Source: Atrina japonica
Lineage: Eukaryota > Mollusca > Bivalvia > Pterioida > Pinnidae
NCBI GenBank assembly: GCA_030159075.1
Contig: BROG01000004.1
Location: 2,891,001-2,955,000 of the forward strand
Length of the DNA stretch: 64,000 nt
Direction: 5' to 3'
Part shown: positions 12,401 through 22,605 of the stretch, piece by piece
How positions within the stretch are numbered: position 1 is the stretch's first letter
How the letters are laid out: each line of letters opens with the position of its first letter
Notes under the pieces: model-generated
What the model was told of the DNA's origin: nothing
Seen by the model: only the letters and a program-made list of their open reading frames with translations
Databases searched by the model: none
Made by a program: the position numbers and the translations under genes

Positions 12401-12511
12401 AAGTTTTGCTTTACTGCTGAATTATCTCCCCTTGAAATACCATGCCTAAATACAGCAGCATTTTCTTCTCTTGGTTTTACTGACTATGCCATTTTATAAC
12501 AATTTTATGTA

Positions 12512-12688
12512 CAAAGAAACTTGTATATAACGACTTCCATAAGGACACAAGAAAACCGGTCTTTATAGAGAGGTGGTCTTTATATAGAGTTTGATTTGTA
12601 CACAAATGGTATAATTGGGACAGCAAACAATTGTCTTTGTGACCAGGTGGTCTTTATACACAGGTGGTTGCAAAAGCGGGTTTTACTA
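12512..12688 (+). mobile_element. TA-flanked MITE, subfamily B (177 bp)
   Basis: Left CAAAGAAACTTGTATATAAC, right GCGGGTTTTACTA, with TA at 12510-12511 and 12689-12690. The interior GGTGGTCTTTATATAGAG and ACAAATGGTATAATTGGGAC match 28800-28979. Confidence 0.75.
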
Positions 12689-13015
12689 TATGTCGAATTA
12701 AAACTTGCATGACGACTTGAGATACAGCACATTTTTCACTAAATCTCAAAACGATAAATATATGTAATTATTGTATTTTGTAGATGTTTTTATTATGTGC
12801 TATTTTCTGCAATTTGTTCTAGTAAACTTGCTGCTCAGACTTGCACACTCTCATATTGAAACCAATTAAAAGACCAAATTTTGAAAATATGACTTAATAC
12901 CATTTATTAGAATGTACAAAAATTATATACTTTCATATTTTGCAAAGGGAGGTAACTTATAACAATTTTACACCATAATTTTATGTAACTGTGATAGCAT
13001 TGTGGCTTTCTTTAG

Positions 13016-13117
13016 ATTATTAAAGCAAATGATGGATCCATCATCCGCGCAAGAATTGGACCTCACCCTGTGATATATTCCAAGAGACTGCTCGTTCGTT
13101 TCGCAGAAGGTCGATGA
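13016..13117 (+). CDS. candidate terminal coding exon, product unrecognised
   Basis: After a pyrimidine-rich acceptor (TGTGGCTTTCTTTAG, AG at 13014-13015) 33 codons stay open to TGA at 13115-13117, including DGSIIRARIGPHPVIYSKR and a basic/hydrophobic end LLVRFAEGR. The segment is visibly richer in G+C and CpG than its surroundings, and the peptide composition is balanced, unlike the chance frames elsewhere. AATAAA signals follow at 13139-13144 and 13857-13862. No upstream exon is clear, and I do not recognise the protein. It could be a real last exon, an exon relic or chance. Start phase is unknown because the preceding exon is not identified. Confidence 0.35.
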   Translation: MIKANDGSIIRARIGPHPVIYSKRLLVRFAEGR

Positions 13118-13862
13118 TCTTTTTTTCTTTTTAAAAAAAAATAAAAAAAATTATCACCTAAGCAAAACTAAACATCAGCATAAAACATGAAAATTCCACT
13201 TTGTATCATATGTCAGAAATATAAGTAAATAATGAGAGGCCTGCATTCAATTCAAGCACCTGTTTTATAGACTGATGGGTAAAATAACCTCTGACAAGTA
13301 TGACAGTGATGCAACCAATAATAATAAGAGCATGTTCAATCGTTTAATGAGGAGTGTTTGGCTTGTATCATATCCTGATTATCTTGTATCAAAACATTTA
13401 GTAGAATATTTCCGTAGATCAGAGAACTGGTGAATGATCTTGGTTCTGGCATTTTATACTCTACAAATATTGTTGAACATGACAATTTACTGTTTTTAAT
13501 GATTGATAATTTTTCTTCATTTTAACAGTTATAAGGCATTGAAATCTTGCAAGTTTTGTTCATTATGGTATGTAATCTTTGGTATATCCTTATACATTAT
13601 CATGTTTACATATTAAGCTGTTGTAAGGCATTTGTTTTTTTTTCATATTTTCCAAAATATATTTCCATAAGTATCACATTTTTACATTTTATGGCTCTAC
13701 TAATTTTCAAATTCAAAAAATTTGTATAGTTGTGTGATTAAAGAAATAATTTGTATGAGATGTTTTACTTACACACAACAAACAGCTGACCTTAATTTCT
13801 GTGGCCTTATTGTATTGTAATAACCAAGTTAGTCAGTCTAATGTAAATATTGTAATAATAAA
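13118..13862. other. possible 3' UTR / unique sequence
   Basis: A+T-rich, no repeats recognised. It contains AATAAA at 13139 and 13857, which would be needed if the preceding segment is a last exon. Confidence 0.3.
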
Positions 13863-16519
13863 GCACCAATACAGTAAAACCTGTAATGAGACAACACTTA
13901 TAAAACACCAATACAGAAAAACCTGTAATGGAAGGCCACAGTTATAAAACACCAATAAAATAAAACCTGCAATGGGAGACCACACTTATAAAACACCAAT
14001 ACAGTAAAACCTGTAATGAGACAACACTTATAAAACACCAATACAGAAAAACCTGTAATGGAAGGCCACAGTTATAAAACACCAATAAAATAAAACCTGC
14101 AATGGGAGACCACACTTATAAAACACCAATACAGTTGAACCTGTAATGGAAGACCACACTTATAAAACACCAATACAGTAAAACCTGTAATGGAAGACAC
14201 CACTAAAGTAAAACCTGTAATGGAAGACCACACTTATAAAACACCAATACAGTAAAACCTGTAATGGAAGACCACACTTATAAAACACCACTAAAGTAAA
14301 ACCTGTAATGGAAGACCACACTTATAAAACACCAATACAGTAAAACCTGTAATGGAAGACCACACTTATAAAACACCACTAAAGTAAAACCTGTAATGGG
14401 AGACCACACTGATAAAACACCACTAAAGTAAAACCTGTAATGGAAGACCACACTTATAAAACACCACTAAAGTAAAACCTGTAATGGAAGACCACACTTA
14501 TAAAACACCAATACAGTAAAACCTGTAATGGAAGACCACACTTATAAAACACCACTAAAGTAAAACCTGTAATGGAAGACCACACTTATAAAACACCAAT
14601 ACAGTAAAACCTGTAATGGAAGACCACACTTATAAAACACCACTAAAGTAAAACCTGTAATGGGAGACCACACTGATAAAACACCAATAAAGTAAAACCT
14701 GTAATGGGAGGCCACAGTTATAAAACACCAATACAGTAAAACCCATAATGAGACAACACTTATAAAACACCAATACAGTAAAACCTGTAATGGAAGACCA
14801 CACTTATAAAACACCACTAAAGTAAAACCTGTAATGGGAGACCAAACTGATAAAACACCAATACAGTAAAACCTTTAATGGGAGACCACACTTATAAAAC
14901 ACCACTAAAGTAAAACCTGTAATGGGAGACCACACTGATAAAACACCAATAAAGTAAAACCTTTAATGGGAGGCCACAGTTATAAAACACCAATACAGTA
15001 AAACCCATAATGAGACGGCACTTATAAAACACCAATACAGTAAAACCTGTAATGGCAGACCACACTTATAAAACACCACTAAAGTAAAACCTGTAATGGG
15101 AGACAACACTGATAAAACACCAATAAAGTAAAACCTGTAATGGGAGACCACACTGATAAAACACCAATAAAGTAAAACCTGTAATGGGAGGCCACAGTTA
15201 TAAAACACCAATAAAGTAAAACCTGTAATGGGAGGCCACACTTATAAAACACCAATAAAGTAAAACCTGTATTGGGAGGCCACAGTTATAAAACACCAAT
15301 AAAGTAAATTCCATTATGAGACGATACTTATAAAACACCAATACAGTAAAACCTGTAATGGAAGACCACACTTATAAAACACCACTAAAGTAAAACCTGT
15401 AATGGGAGGCCACAGTTATAAACATCAATAAAGTAAAACCTATAATAGGAGACCACACTGATAAAACACCAATAACTTAAAACCTGTAATGGGAGGCCAC
15501 AGTTATAAAACACCAATACAGTAAAACCCCATAATGAGACGACACTTATAAAACACCAATAAAGTAAAACCTTTAATAGGAGACCACACTGATAAAACAC
15601 CAATAACGTAAACCCTGTAATAGGAGACAACACTGATAAAACAACAATACAAGGAAACCTGTAATGGGAGACCACTTTTATAAAACACCAATAAAGTAAA
15701 ACCTGTAATAGGAGACCACACTGATATTACACCAATACAGGGAAACTTGTAATGGAAGACCACACTGATAAAACACTTGTAATGAGATGACACTTATAAA
15801 ACACCAATACAGTAAAACCTATAATGGGAGACCACACTTATAAAACACCAATAAAGTAAAACCTATAATGGGAGACCACGCTTATAAAACACCAGTACAG
15901 TGAAACCTGTAATGGGAGACCACACTTATACCACACTCATAAAACACCAATACAGCAAAGCCTGTAATGGGAGACCACACTTATACCACACTCATAAAAC
16001 ACCAATACAGCAAAGCCTGTAATGGGAGACCACACTTATACCACACTCATAAAACACCAATACAGCAAAGCCTGTAATGGGAGACCACACTTATACCACA
16101 CTCATAAAACACCAATACAGCAAAGCCTGTAATGGGAGACCACACTTATACCACACTCATAAAACACCAATACAGCAAAGCCTGTAATGGGAGACAACAC
16201 TTATAAAACACCAATAAAGTAAAACCTTTAGTGAGACGACACTTATAAAACACCAATACAGTAAAACCTGTAATAGGAGACAACACTGATAAAACACCAA
16301 TACTATGAAATCTATTATGTGAGGTCACAGTTACAAAACACCAATAAAGTAAAACGTGTAGTGGGAGACCACACTGATAAAACACCAATAAAGTAAAACA
16401 TGTAATGGGAGGCCACAGTTATAAAACACCAATACAGTAAAACCTGTAATGGGATGCCACACTTATAAAATGCCAATAAAGTAAAACATGTAATAGAAGA
16501 CCACACTTATAAAACACCA
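13863..16519. repeat. 44-bp tandem array built from MITE termini (about 60 units)
   Basis: The unit is ACAGTAAAACCTGTAATGGG + AGACCACACTTATAAAACACCAAT (44 bp, with 43-bp and 55-bp variants). Each unit starts like a MITE terminus (often TA, then CAGTAAAACCTGT) and contains GACCAC. Variants alternate (CCAATACAG, CCACTAAAG, CTTATA, CTGATA). A 130-bp three-unit block at 13871 is repeated exactly at 14001. Minus-strand frames rich in FYKCGLPLQVLLYW are translations of the repeat. Confidence 0.97.
15906..16180. repeat. five identical 55-bp units inside the 44-bp array
   Basis: The unit starts CCTGTAATGGGAGACCACAC and has an 11-bp insertion (TACCACACTCA-type) relative to the 44-bp unit. Starts at 15906, 15961, 16016, 16071 and 16126. 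The copies look identical, so this block is the youngest part of the array. Confidence 0.95.
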
Positions 16520-17565
16520 AAATGATTTGACATTACCAATATCATCCACCATAACAACTCCACAGCACGATTAGGTTTCATCATTGCAATTTCACATATA
16601 CACTAGAATCAGCCAGTGTAATTTGACAAAACCAGTCTGCTCCATAATCACAAATTCCACTACAATTCAACTCTATGTTTTGATACACCATTTAGAAGAA
16701 GAAAAAAAAAGGTCTTAATGTGTTGCATCAAAAACTGATATCTTTGACATTAATGTAGAGATATCTATAAACAAAATGAATGCTCCCTATCAAGTTATTC
16801 CTTTCTATTATGTAAATGGGTTTTGAGTCCCATTTGATGAAAATTTAGCCAGAATAATTGGATTTTTAGCACTGTTTGACAGGGGATGTCATTTTTAGAC
16901 AATTAAAATCCTATATTTTATCTCTGATTTCTGCTGGATTTGGTACATTTTGATAGTGATGTTTCTGAGGCAAAACAAATTATTAAGGATTATGGTCATC
17001 AGTTCCGATAGTCGATATTTACACAGCGGATCATAATTCATCTTTAATGGATAACATACATATCGCCACCTCTTCTGTTCCTCAATTCCTTTCTATTTGT
17101 TTATCTAATGTTATCAAGTGATTGATACGGTTATGAATAGAGATTGTATGGTAATGGCTATCAGAATGTGGACTTCCTCATTATTTTTGTTGCCTAGCAA
17201 CCATATTATTCAATTCTCCATAGAAATATTTTATTGTTAAAGAGACTAAAATCACCAATAAAATCATATTGTTGAATAAAACGTTTAAACTTTTTACAAG
17301 GAAAATTTGTAGATTTGTATAGGTATCCATAGTTGTCTGTTATAAAAGAATGTCTCTCAACAACAGTGGTGTAGCATGGTGGATACATTAGCATGTTTAT
17401 AAATTTTGTCTTGCTGTGCCTATTAACTGCCTGAAATCTATGACTTTACTTTATTGTACTTTGAGGATGTGGATATGACATCCTTGTAAGTTCCCCAATA
17501 TAATGCCTAACGGGTGTTTTAGGTCACACTCGTCAGTTTTCCAGTGACTTGTGTATGTTGGTATC
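16520..17565. other. unique A+T-rich sequence
   Basis: No recognised feature. Confidence 0.5.
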
Positions 17566-17567
17566 CA

Positions 17568-18640
17568 GGGGCCTGTTTTACAAAAACTCTCAGGTCTAAG
17601 ACTTGGCCTTAGGACCACACTTACGACTTGCCACCAACAATGAGGACTTGTGACTTACAACCAAATCAGGTCCTGTCTTTATGACTATCCAGAGGCTGTG
17701 TATAGATCAAATTATTTTTGTAGGCCTATATGTCATAATTTCTCTTTGTAAATGTAGCAGGTAAATGTATTCGTAAACTATTTGTAAATGTAGCAGGTAA
17801 AAGTATTCGTAAACTATTTGTAAATGTAGCAAGTAAAAGTATTCGTAAACTATTTGTAAATGTAGCAGGTAAAATTATTTGTAAACTATTTGTAAATGTA
17901 GCAGGTTAAAGTATCCGTAAACTATTTGTAAATGTAGCAGGTTAAAGTATCCGTAAACTGTTTGTAAATGTAGCAGGTAAAAGTATTCGTAAACACTTTG
18001 TAAATGTAGCTGGTAAAATTATTGTAAACTATTTGTAAATGTAGCAGGTAAAATTATTTGTAAACTATTTGTAAATGTAGCAGGTAAAAGTATCTGTAAA
18101 CTATTTGTAAATGTAGCAGGTAAAAGTATTCGTAAACACTGTAAATGTAGCAGGTAAAATTATTGTAAACTATTTGTAAATGTAGCAGGTAAAATGTTTT
18201 GTAAACTATTTGTAAATGAAGCAGGTAAAAGTATCCGTAAACTATTTGTAAATGTAGCAGGTAAAAGTATTCATAAACTCTTTGTAAATATAGCAGGTAA
18301 AATTATTTGTAAACTATTTGTAAATGTAGCAGGTAAAATTATTTGTAAACTATTTGTAAATGTAGCAGGTAAAAGTATTCGTAAACACTTTGTAAATGTA
18401 GCAGGTAAAATTATTGTAAACTATTTGTAAATGTAGCAGGTAAAAGTATTTGTAAACTATTTTTAAATGAAGCAGGTAAAATTATTTGTAAACTATCAAG
18501 ATCTTATTTGGAAATAAGCTAATAAACATTAAGATTTGAGTTAGGGTAGTGTTGATAAAACAGTCCTAAGTTTTGTATTTAGCTCAATTAACTTAAGACT
18601 TACAACTTAGGACTTCAATCTTCTTGACAAAATGGGCCCC
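17568..18640. mobile_element. TIR element GGGGCC...GGGCCCC with array interior
   Basis: The left end GGGGCCTGTTTTACAAAA faces TTTTGACAAAATGGGCCCC (close to inverted). Inward, TAAGACTTGGCCTTAGGAC and AAGACTTACAACTTAGGAC repeat the CTTAGGAC theme. Ends of the GGGGCCC-GTTT type are common in marine invertebrate genomes. A target duplication is not clear. Confidence 0.6.
17744..18496. repeat. 36-bp tandem array (about 21 units)
   Basis: Unit GTAAACTATTTGTAAATGTA + GCAGGTAAAAGTATTC, with 32-35-bp shortened variants. The period is a multiple of three, so a KLFVNVAGKS-like frame opens; I treat it as non-coding. Same period as the 8-9 kb array but unrelated in sequence. Confidence 0.95.
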
Positions 18641-18644
18641 AGTA

Positions 18645-19004
18645 ATCAATGGTAGAGTTTGGTAGAGAACATTGTTAATACTATCAACTTTTCACAAATA
18701 ATTCTTTTTGTTTTATCATTATTATTTGTTTGGCTGATCCATTCCTGTTCACAAGACAATTATTCATCTGAGGTTTCTATAACATCTGTGTATAAAGCAT
18801 TGACTGGGATTAAAACAACAATAAACTATTATAACCTGATTTGTCTGGACTTTGATGGTGTTGAGCTATTTGCAGCAGACATAAAATTACCAAGAGGCAC
18901 CTGATGTAAATGCATACCAATACAGGGTTTTACAAAATTTGGAGGCTGTATACACCAGACTAAAAAATCCATGACACATATTTATCTCATGTCTGAAAAT
19001 GTGA
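18645..19004. other. unique sequence
   Basis: An 81-codon frame (18659-18904) starts at TTG and has one hydrophobic stretch; judged chance. Nothing else recognised. Confidence 0.45.
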
Positions 19005-19008
19005 TTAA

Positions 19009-19091
19009 CTCATCAACCCCAGGAAAATAATGGAATCTTCTGTAAATCAATGACTTCAAACAGTCCAAATGTGTCTTTAGGGGTGAAATAG
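19009..19091 (+). mobile_element. 83-bp TTAA MITE, copy 1
   Basis: CTCATCAACCCC at the left and GGGGTGAAATAG at the right, with TTAA on both sides (19005-19008, 19092-19095). Same family as 51281, 53068, 56484, 56819 and 63066. Confidence 0.85.
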
Positions 19092-19279
19092 TTAACAACT
19101 TTTAAATTAGGCCATAATAAAAAAATTGCTAGATTCTCATCCACTTTTTCAAAAAATTTGGGGCGGGGGGGCGACTTTTATTTTTATTTTTTATTTTTTC
19201 TGAAATGGAATTGGACACTGAATATAACTAAATTGACTCGGCAAACAGTGAAAAAAAGACATTGTTAAGCTATCATAGT

Positions 19280-20344
19280 TTTATTTGACTTCATGTCAAA
19301 ATATAATAATAACACAAAATCAACAAATTTAAACAAAAACTCATGTTTATATCTACATCATGTACATGTATGACTAGAATCACTAGATGACCAAAATTGT
19401 AACCAATGTTATGTCAAAAACACAAGAAATCCTACTTGCGAATATTTTTTTGCTTGAAGGCCGTCAATACGCCTTCAATTGAGCAAGAGGTGCTGGTAAT
19501 CATGGTTATCCCATTCCTTCTAATGTATGATGATTTTCATCAATGTAGGCTACCATAGACAGACAGCCAATGTATGAAAAAAAAAAACTTACTCAGAGTG
19601 TTAACATTGGCACTAAGAAATCCTACATTTTGCTCTTGTAGCCGATCGATAATGTCTATTCTGTAAGGCAGCACGATTCCAAAAGACCCAAATAACATCC
19701 AAAATTACCCCAAACAACATCCAAAATGACCCAAAAAACACACAAAACATTTAAAACAGAACAATTTTTTAATCTTATTATAATATGATGAATATTTCTA
19801 ATGGCTGTAGATGTTTTTGACTTTGATAATGCTGTTTTTATCCAAGTTCCATGAGAAGTGATAAATGTTGATTTTTTTAATTTCTAGCTGTCTCTGAAAG
19901 ATTTATACAGAAGAAAATGCATTTCAAATGATTATTGATGCAAAATTATTTCGATTTAATGTTTTTTTGGATGTTTTTGGGGTCTTTTTGGGTAGCTTTT
20001 TTGGGGGGGTAAATCGTGCTGCCGCATTCTGTAGCTTTATTTTTTCATTAACTGTGTGGCTATGCTTCTCTGGTAAATAGTTTGCCTTTGATGCTGCAGA
20101 CATAAGAATACACAGGATCATTGTAACTTTTTTTCAGAACCATCCGAGTTCTAGGGGAAAACTGAATATAGTTGCCAAGAAAAAGCACAATATCGCCAAC
20201 TTTGCAATTAGGGTCACATGAAACGAACGTTCCGTTTTTAGATTTTCCAACAGTAATTGTTGCTTATCTAGCCGAAAATTTTGGCGGAACTTTCGGGGCA
20301 GAAGTCCTCCCATATATTTTCTTCGTAGCAAGATGCTGTGCCAT
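19280..20344 (-). pseudogene. broken minus-strand gene inside the TIR element
   Basis: ATG at 20344 lies in a good context (A at -3, G at +4). The frame begins MAQHLATKKIYGRTSAPK, meets TAA at 20266-20264, then stays open for 67 codons (including SCDPNCKVGDIVLFLGNYIQ) to TAG at 20062-20060. Near 20075 a neighbouring frame takes over (YLPEKHSHTVNEKIKLQN). A 360-bp MITE then splits the sequence. Beyond it, in a third frame, comes YRIDIIDRLQEQNVGFLSAN, ending at a perfect donor (GTAAGT) near 19592. An acceptor-like CTATGGTAG near 19550 is followed by a short open stretch (YIDENHHTLEGM). AATAAA lies at 19285-19280 on this strand. I do not recognise the protein. One stop, two frame changes and one insertion indicate a dead copy; the exon structure is inferred. 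Confidence 0.5.
19666..20025. mobile_element. 360-bp hAT-like MITE with 8-bp TSD
   Basis: GGCAGCACGATTCC at the left and AAATCGTGCTGCCGC at the right are inverted. Inward, both arms carry CCAAA/ACATCC-rich sequence. ATTCTGTA is duplicated at 19658-19665 and 20026-20033, an 8-bp target duplication as made by hAT-type transposases. It lies within the broken gene. Confidence 0.75.
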
Positions 20345-20392
20345 TTTCACAGCAGTTTAGCGATCATTTCAACCCACATATTTTTTGACCAC

Positions 20393-20707
20393 TGACGTCC
20401 GATATTTGTTGGTATGCTTACTTGATCTTTAAGATTTATAAATCCATCGTCATTAAGTTATGACATGACATTAATTTTTTATCTTCAAAATGTTTATTCT
20501 AGAGGTACACGTAGTTTTTTATATTCACGTCGCCTGTCTCCATTTTGAACAGAAGAAAATATAAGACGTGCGTTGATTGGTTGATCGTTAATGCATATTC
20601 ATTGTTGCGTTATTATCAACCAATCAGCTAACGTCTTAGATTTTCTAATGAAATAACGACGAAAACCATGTTGTCTGCTTTTTAATATAAAAATAACCAC
20701 CGGAAGT
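20393..20707 (-). promoter_or_regulatory. promoter-like CpG patch with paired CCAAT boxes
   Basis: In an A+T-rich window this patch has many CpGs, an ETS-type CCGGAAGT (20700-20707), two opposed CCAAT boxes (GATTGGTTGAT near 20576 and ATCAACCAATC near 20615) inside an inverted repeat at 20565-20635, an octamer-like ATGCATAT between them, and a CRE-like TGACGTC (20393-20399). It lies just upstream of the minus-strand ATG at 20344. Function is inference. Confidence 0.4.
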
Positions 20708-21008
20708 CATCTGAAAGCAGAACATTACGGAACGGAATCGGACAAGACACGGGATATTGCCGGTCGACTGTATTCGTTTAAAAACGTAAATTTAAAAAAT
20801 ATAAAAAATCGGGGCGGGCGTGAAAATCGGGGCGGGCGGGGATGAGAATCTAGGATTTTTTTTATTATGGCCTTAGATATCAATAACCGTTGTTTTTTTT
20901 TTTTTTTTTTGAATAAATTTTTTTATGGTACATGGCCAGGGTTTTGACATCAACCCCTACAACTCCACCTGGCTAGATATCAAATTTTTAACAGGTAGAC
21001 CAATATAT

Positions 21009-21282
21009 ATAGTAAAATCCATATAACCTGGCGGGGTGGAGTCTTGCGAACCCTTTCTTGACCTGGATGAGTTTAAATTTTAGGTGAATAATGCATAAGA
21101 TTAAAATTACACTGACTAGAGTAATCATTCCTTCTTGTCACTAAACACGAGAGTATCCAGTGAGGAATAAAATGTTTTTCCTGTGCAGCTTGTCATAACC
21201 AAAAAGTGAGTAGAATCATCCGTTTGATAATCAAAAGGTTACTCCACCCCGTCATCTTATGTGATTTGGACAATACCTAATA
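21009..21282 (+). mobile_element. MITE family F, copy 2
   Basis: CCATATAACCTGGCGGGGTG at the left faces CACCCCGTCATCTTATGTGA at the right. It shares GACTAGAGTAATCATTCCTT with the matching block of copy 1 (11757). TA lies near both edges. Confidence 0.65.
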
Positions 21283-21303
21283 ATCCCTATCCAATTAAAA
21301 ACT

Positions 21304-22105
21304 AATCGCTCACTTCTCCCATTTTCTGGTATGTTGTGCAGAGGATCTAACACAATCTTCTATGGGGTCAAGCGCAAATGACCTCATAGGTGCATAGATT
21401 AATATTATCAGCATATAGTTCCTATAAAAGGCCCTATTCCCAATGCAAAATCTGCTATACTTTCCCCAATTTTGAGCAAAAATTTCCCAATTATGTTTAC
21501 CATGTCATTCACATTTGGTATTAAACAATAAAAGGAGAATTTAGTACATGTATGAACAGCACTCCGAAGTCTTCAGTTGAAAACCATATCATTTAAATCG
21601 GGGAAGCTAAATGAATCTCGGATTTTGTGTTTTTATTCCTATGAATTAAATGACTTTAGTTACTTTTTCCTAATTTGGCCCATTGCGACGTGAAGTTCCC
21701 AATTGGAAGAGTACAGGACCCTGTCCAAAAAAAGGGTTTATTAACCCCCTGTAGGTGTGTTATTTTCAACCAATGAAGATGCGACTCGTGAGATCCTTTA
21801 AGCTTATCAAATGGCCTTGAAGAAACCGTTTCTTTACAGGTTTCATTCTGAATATTTTGAGTGATTTGATCCTATCCAAGGTTATGAAGACAATTCTCTA
21901 CATCTGGATTTTGTGTGTTAACTGTTGTTTATAATGTTGAAACTGTCAACATCTCTTTGCCATTTTATATATTTACAAGATCACATAAGAAGCATTTTTA
22001 TTGGTAAAAAAAATCACACCTACGAGGCCATTTGCATGTGACCCCATAGAATATTGCATTAGATCCTCTACGTAACATATCAGAAAACCGGAGTGTGATG
22101 ATCAA
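21304..22105. mobile_element. TIR element, about 800 bp, with long inverted ends
   Basis: TTTTCTGGTATGTTGTGCAG + AGGATCTAACACAATCTTC near 21323-21360, then TATGGGGTCA and AATGACCTCATAGGTG, is repeated inverted at about 22015-22090 (CACCTACGAGGCCATTTGCA, TGACCCCATAGAAT, TTAGATCCTCTACGTAACAT). The arms are about 85 bp. No coding region recognised inside. It abuts the truncated family E MITE to the right. Confidence 0.65.
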
Positions 22106-22107
22106 AT

Positions 22108-22325
22108 AATCCAACTTTACCACTGTGCCTTACAAAAAATTAGCTGTTTTACGTCAGTTTGACTATTGGTTCCATTAATCATTTCAACCCTATAAACCAT
22201 AATAGACTGGCCTTAAACAATAGAAAAGAGCATACCACTCAGAAATTCAGGGAGGAAAGGGTTAAGCGCCCATTCCTTTTTCCTGATTTTTGTAGCACCC
22301 TGGGCGCCTAATAGATTGAATACGG
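22108..22325 (+). mobile_element. family E MITE, 5'-truncated, with insertion
   Basis: It starts within the conserved CAACTTTACCACTGTGCC block and ends GATTGAATACGG followed by TA (22326-22327). An 83-bp TTAA-flanked element interrupts it. Confidence 0.75.
22179..22261. mobile_element. 83-bp TTAA-flanked insertion, second family
   Basis: TTAA at 22175-22178 and 22262-22265 bounds 83 bp that other family E copies lack. The ends TCATTTCAACCCT and AGGGAGGAAAGGG are weakly inverted. Same size as the 19009-type MITE but a different sequence. Confidence 0.7.
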
Positions 22326-22334
22326 TATTTGCAT

Positions 22335-22605
22335 TTAAATGTTGTTTTACACCACACTTAATAATCATTCTGTTTGAATATGTTGACGACCAATTTTTAA
22401 TGGCGGAAGAGAGATTCTGGTTACAATGTACCCAGGAAGAGACCACCGACCTTCTGCATGTAAACTGGAAAACTTTCTCACAAACTCGGCTGAGATTCCA
22501 TCAGGACTCGAACCTGTGCCGACAAGAGGTGAGAGACTCCATGGTTTAAATTGATTTATCTAATCCCTCGGCCACCAAATCCTGTCCAGTCCTGTAGACA
22601 ATCCG
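22335..22605 (-). mobile_element. SINE2, near full length
   Basis: The reverse strand shows a tRNA-like head (GGCCGAGGGATTAGATAA, B box AGGTTCGAGTCC), then TGTGAGAAAGTTTTCCAGTT, GGTGGTCTCTTCC, ATTGTAACCAG and CCATTAAAAATTGG in SINE2 order. Confidence 0.7.

Larger units (their letters stand above)
19108..20875 (-). mobile_element. 1.77-kb TIR element carrying a decayed gene
   Basis: TAGGCCATAATAAAAAAA...CTAGATTCTCATCC at 19108-19142 is repeated in inverse orientation at 20839-20875 with about two differences in 37 bp. G-rich blocks (GGGGCGGGGG near 19160; GGGGCGGGC twice near 20811-20839) sit just inside. TA lies at both edges. Inside are a promoter-like CpG patch, a broken minus-strand coding region and an AATAAA signal. 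Superfamily not identified. It could be an autonomous transposon in decay or a TIR element that captured a host gene. Confidence 0.6.

Noticed and set aside
14542..16506. Minus-strand frames of 63-96 codons rich in FYKCGLPLQVLLYW
   Set aside because: A 44-bp unit read through three frames (44 codons per three units). The frames exist only because the unit lacks stops on that strand; no start, splice or codon-bias support.
18194..18430. Repetitive KLFVNVAGK-type protein
   Set aside because: The 36-bp tandem unit is a multiple of three, and neighbouring units with 32-35 bp break the frame.
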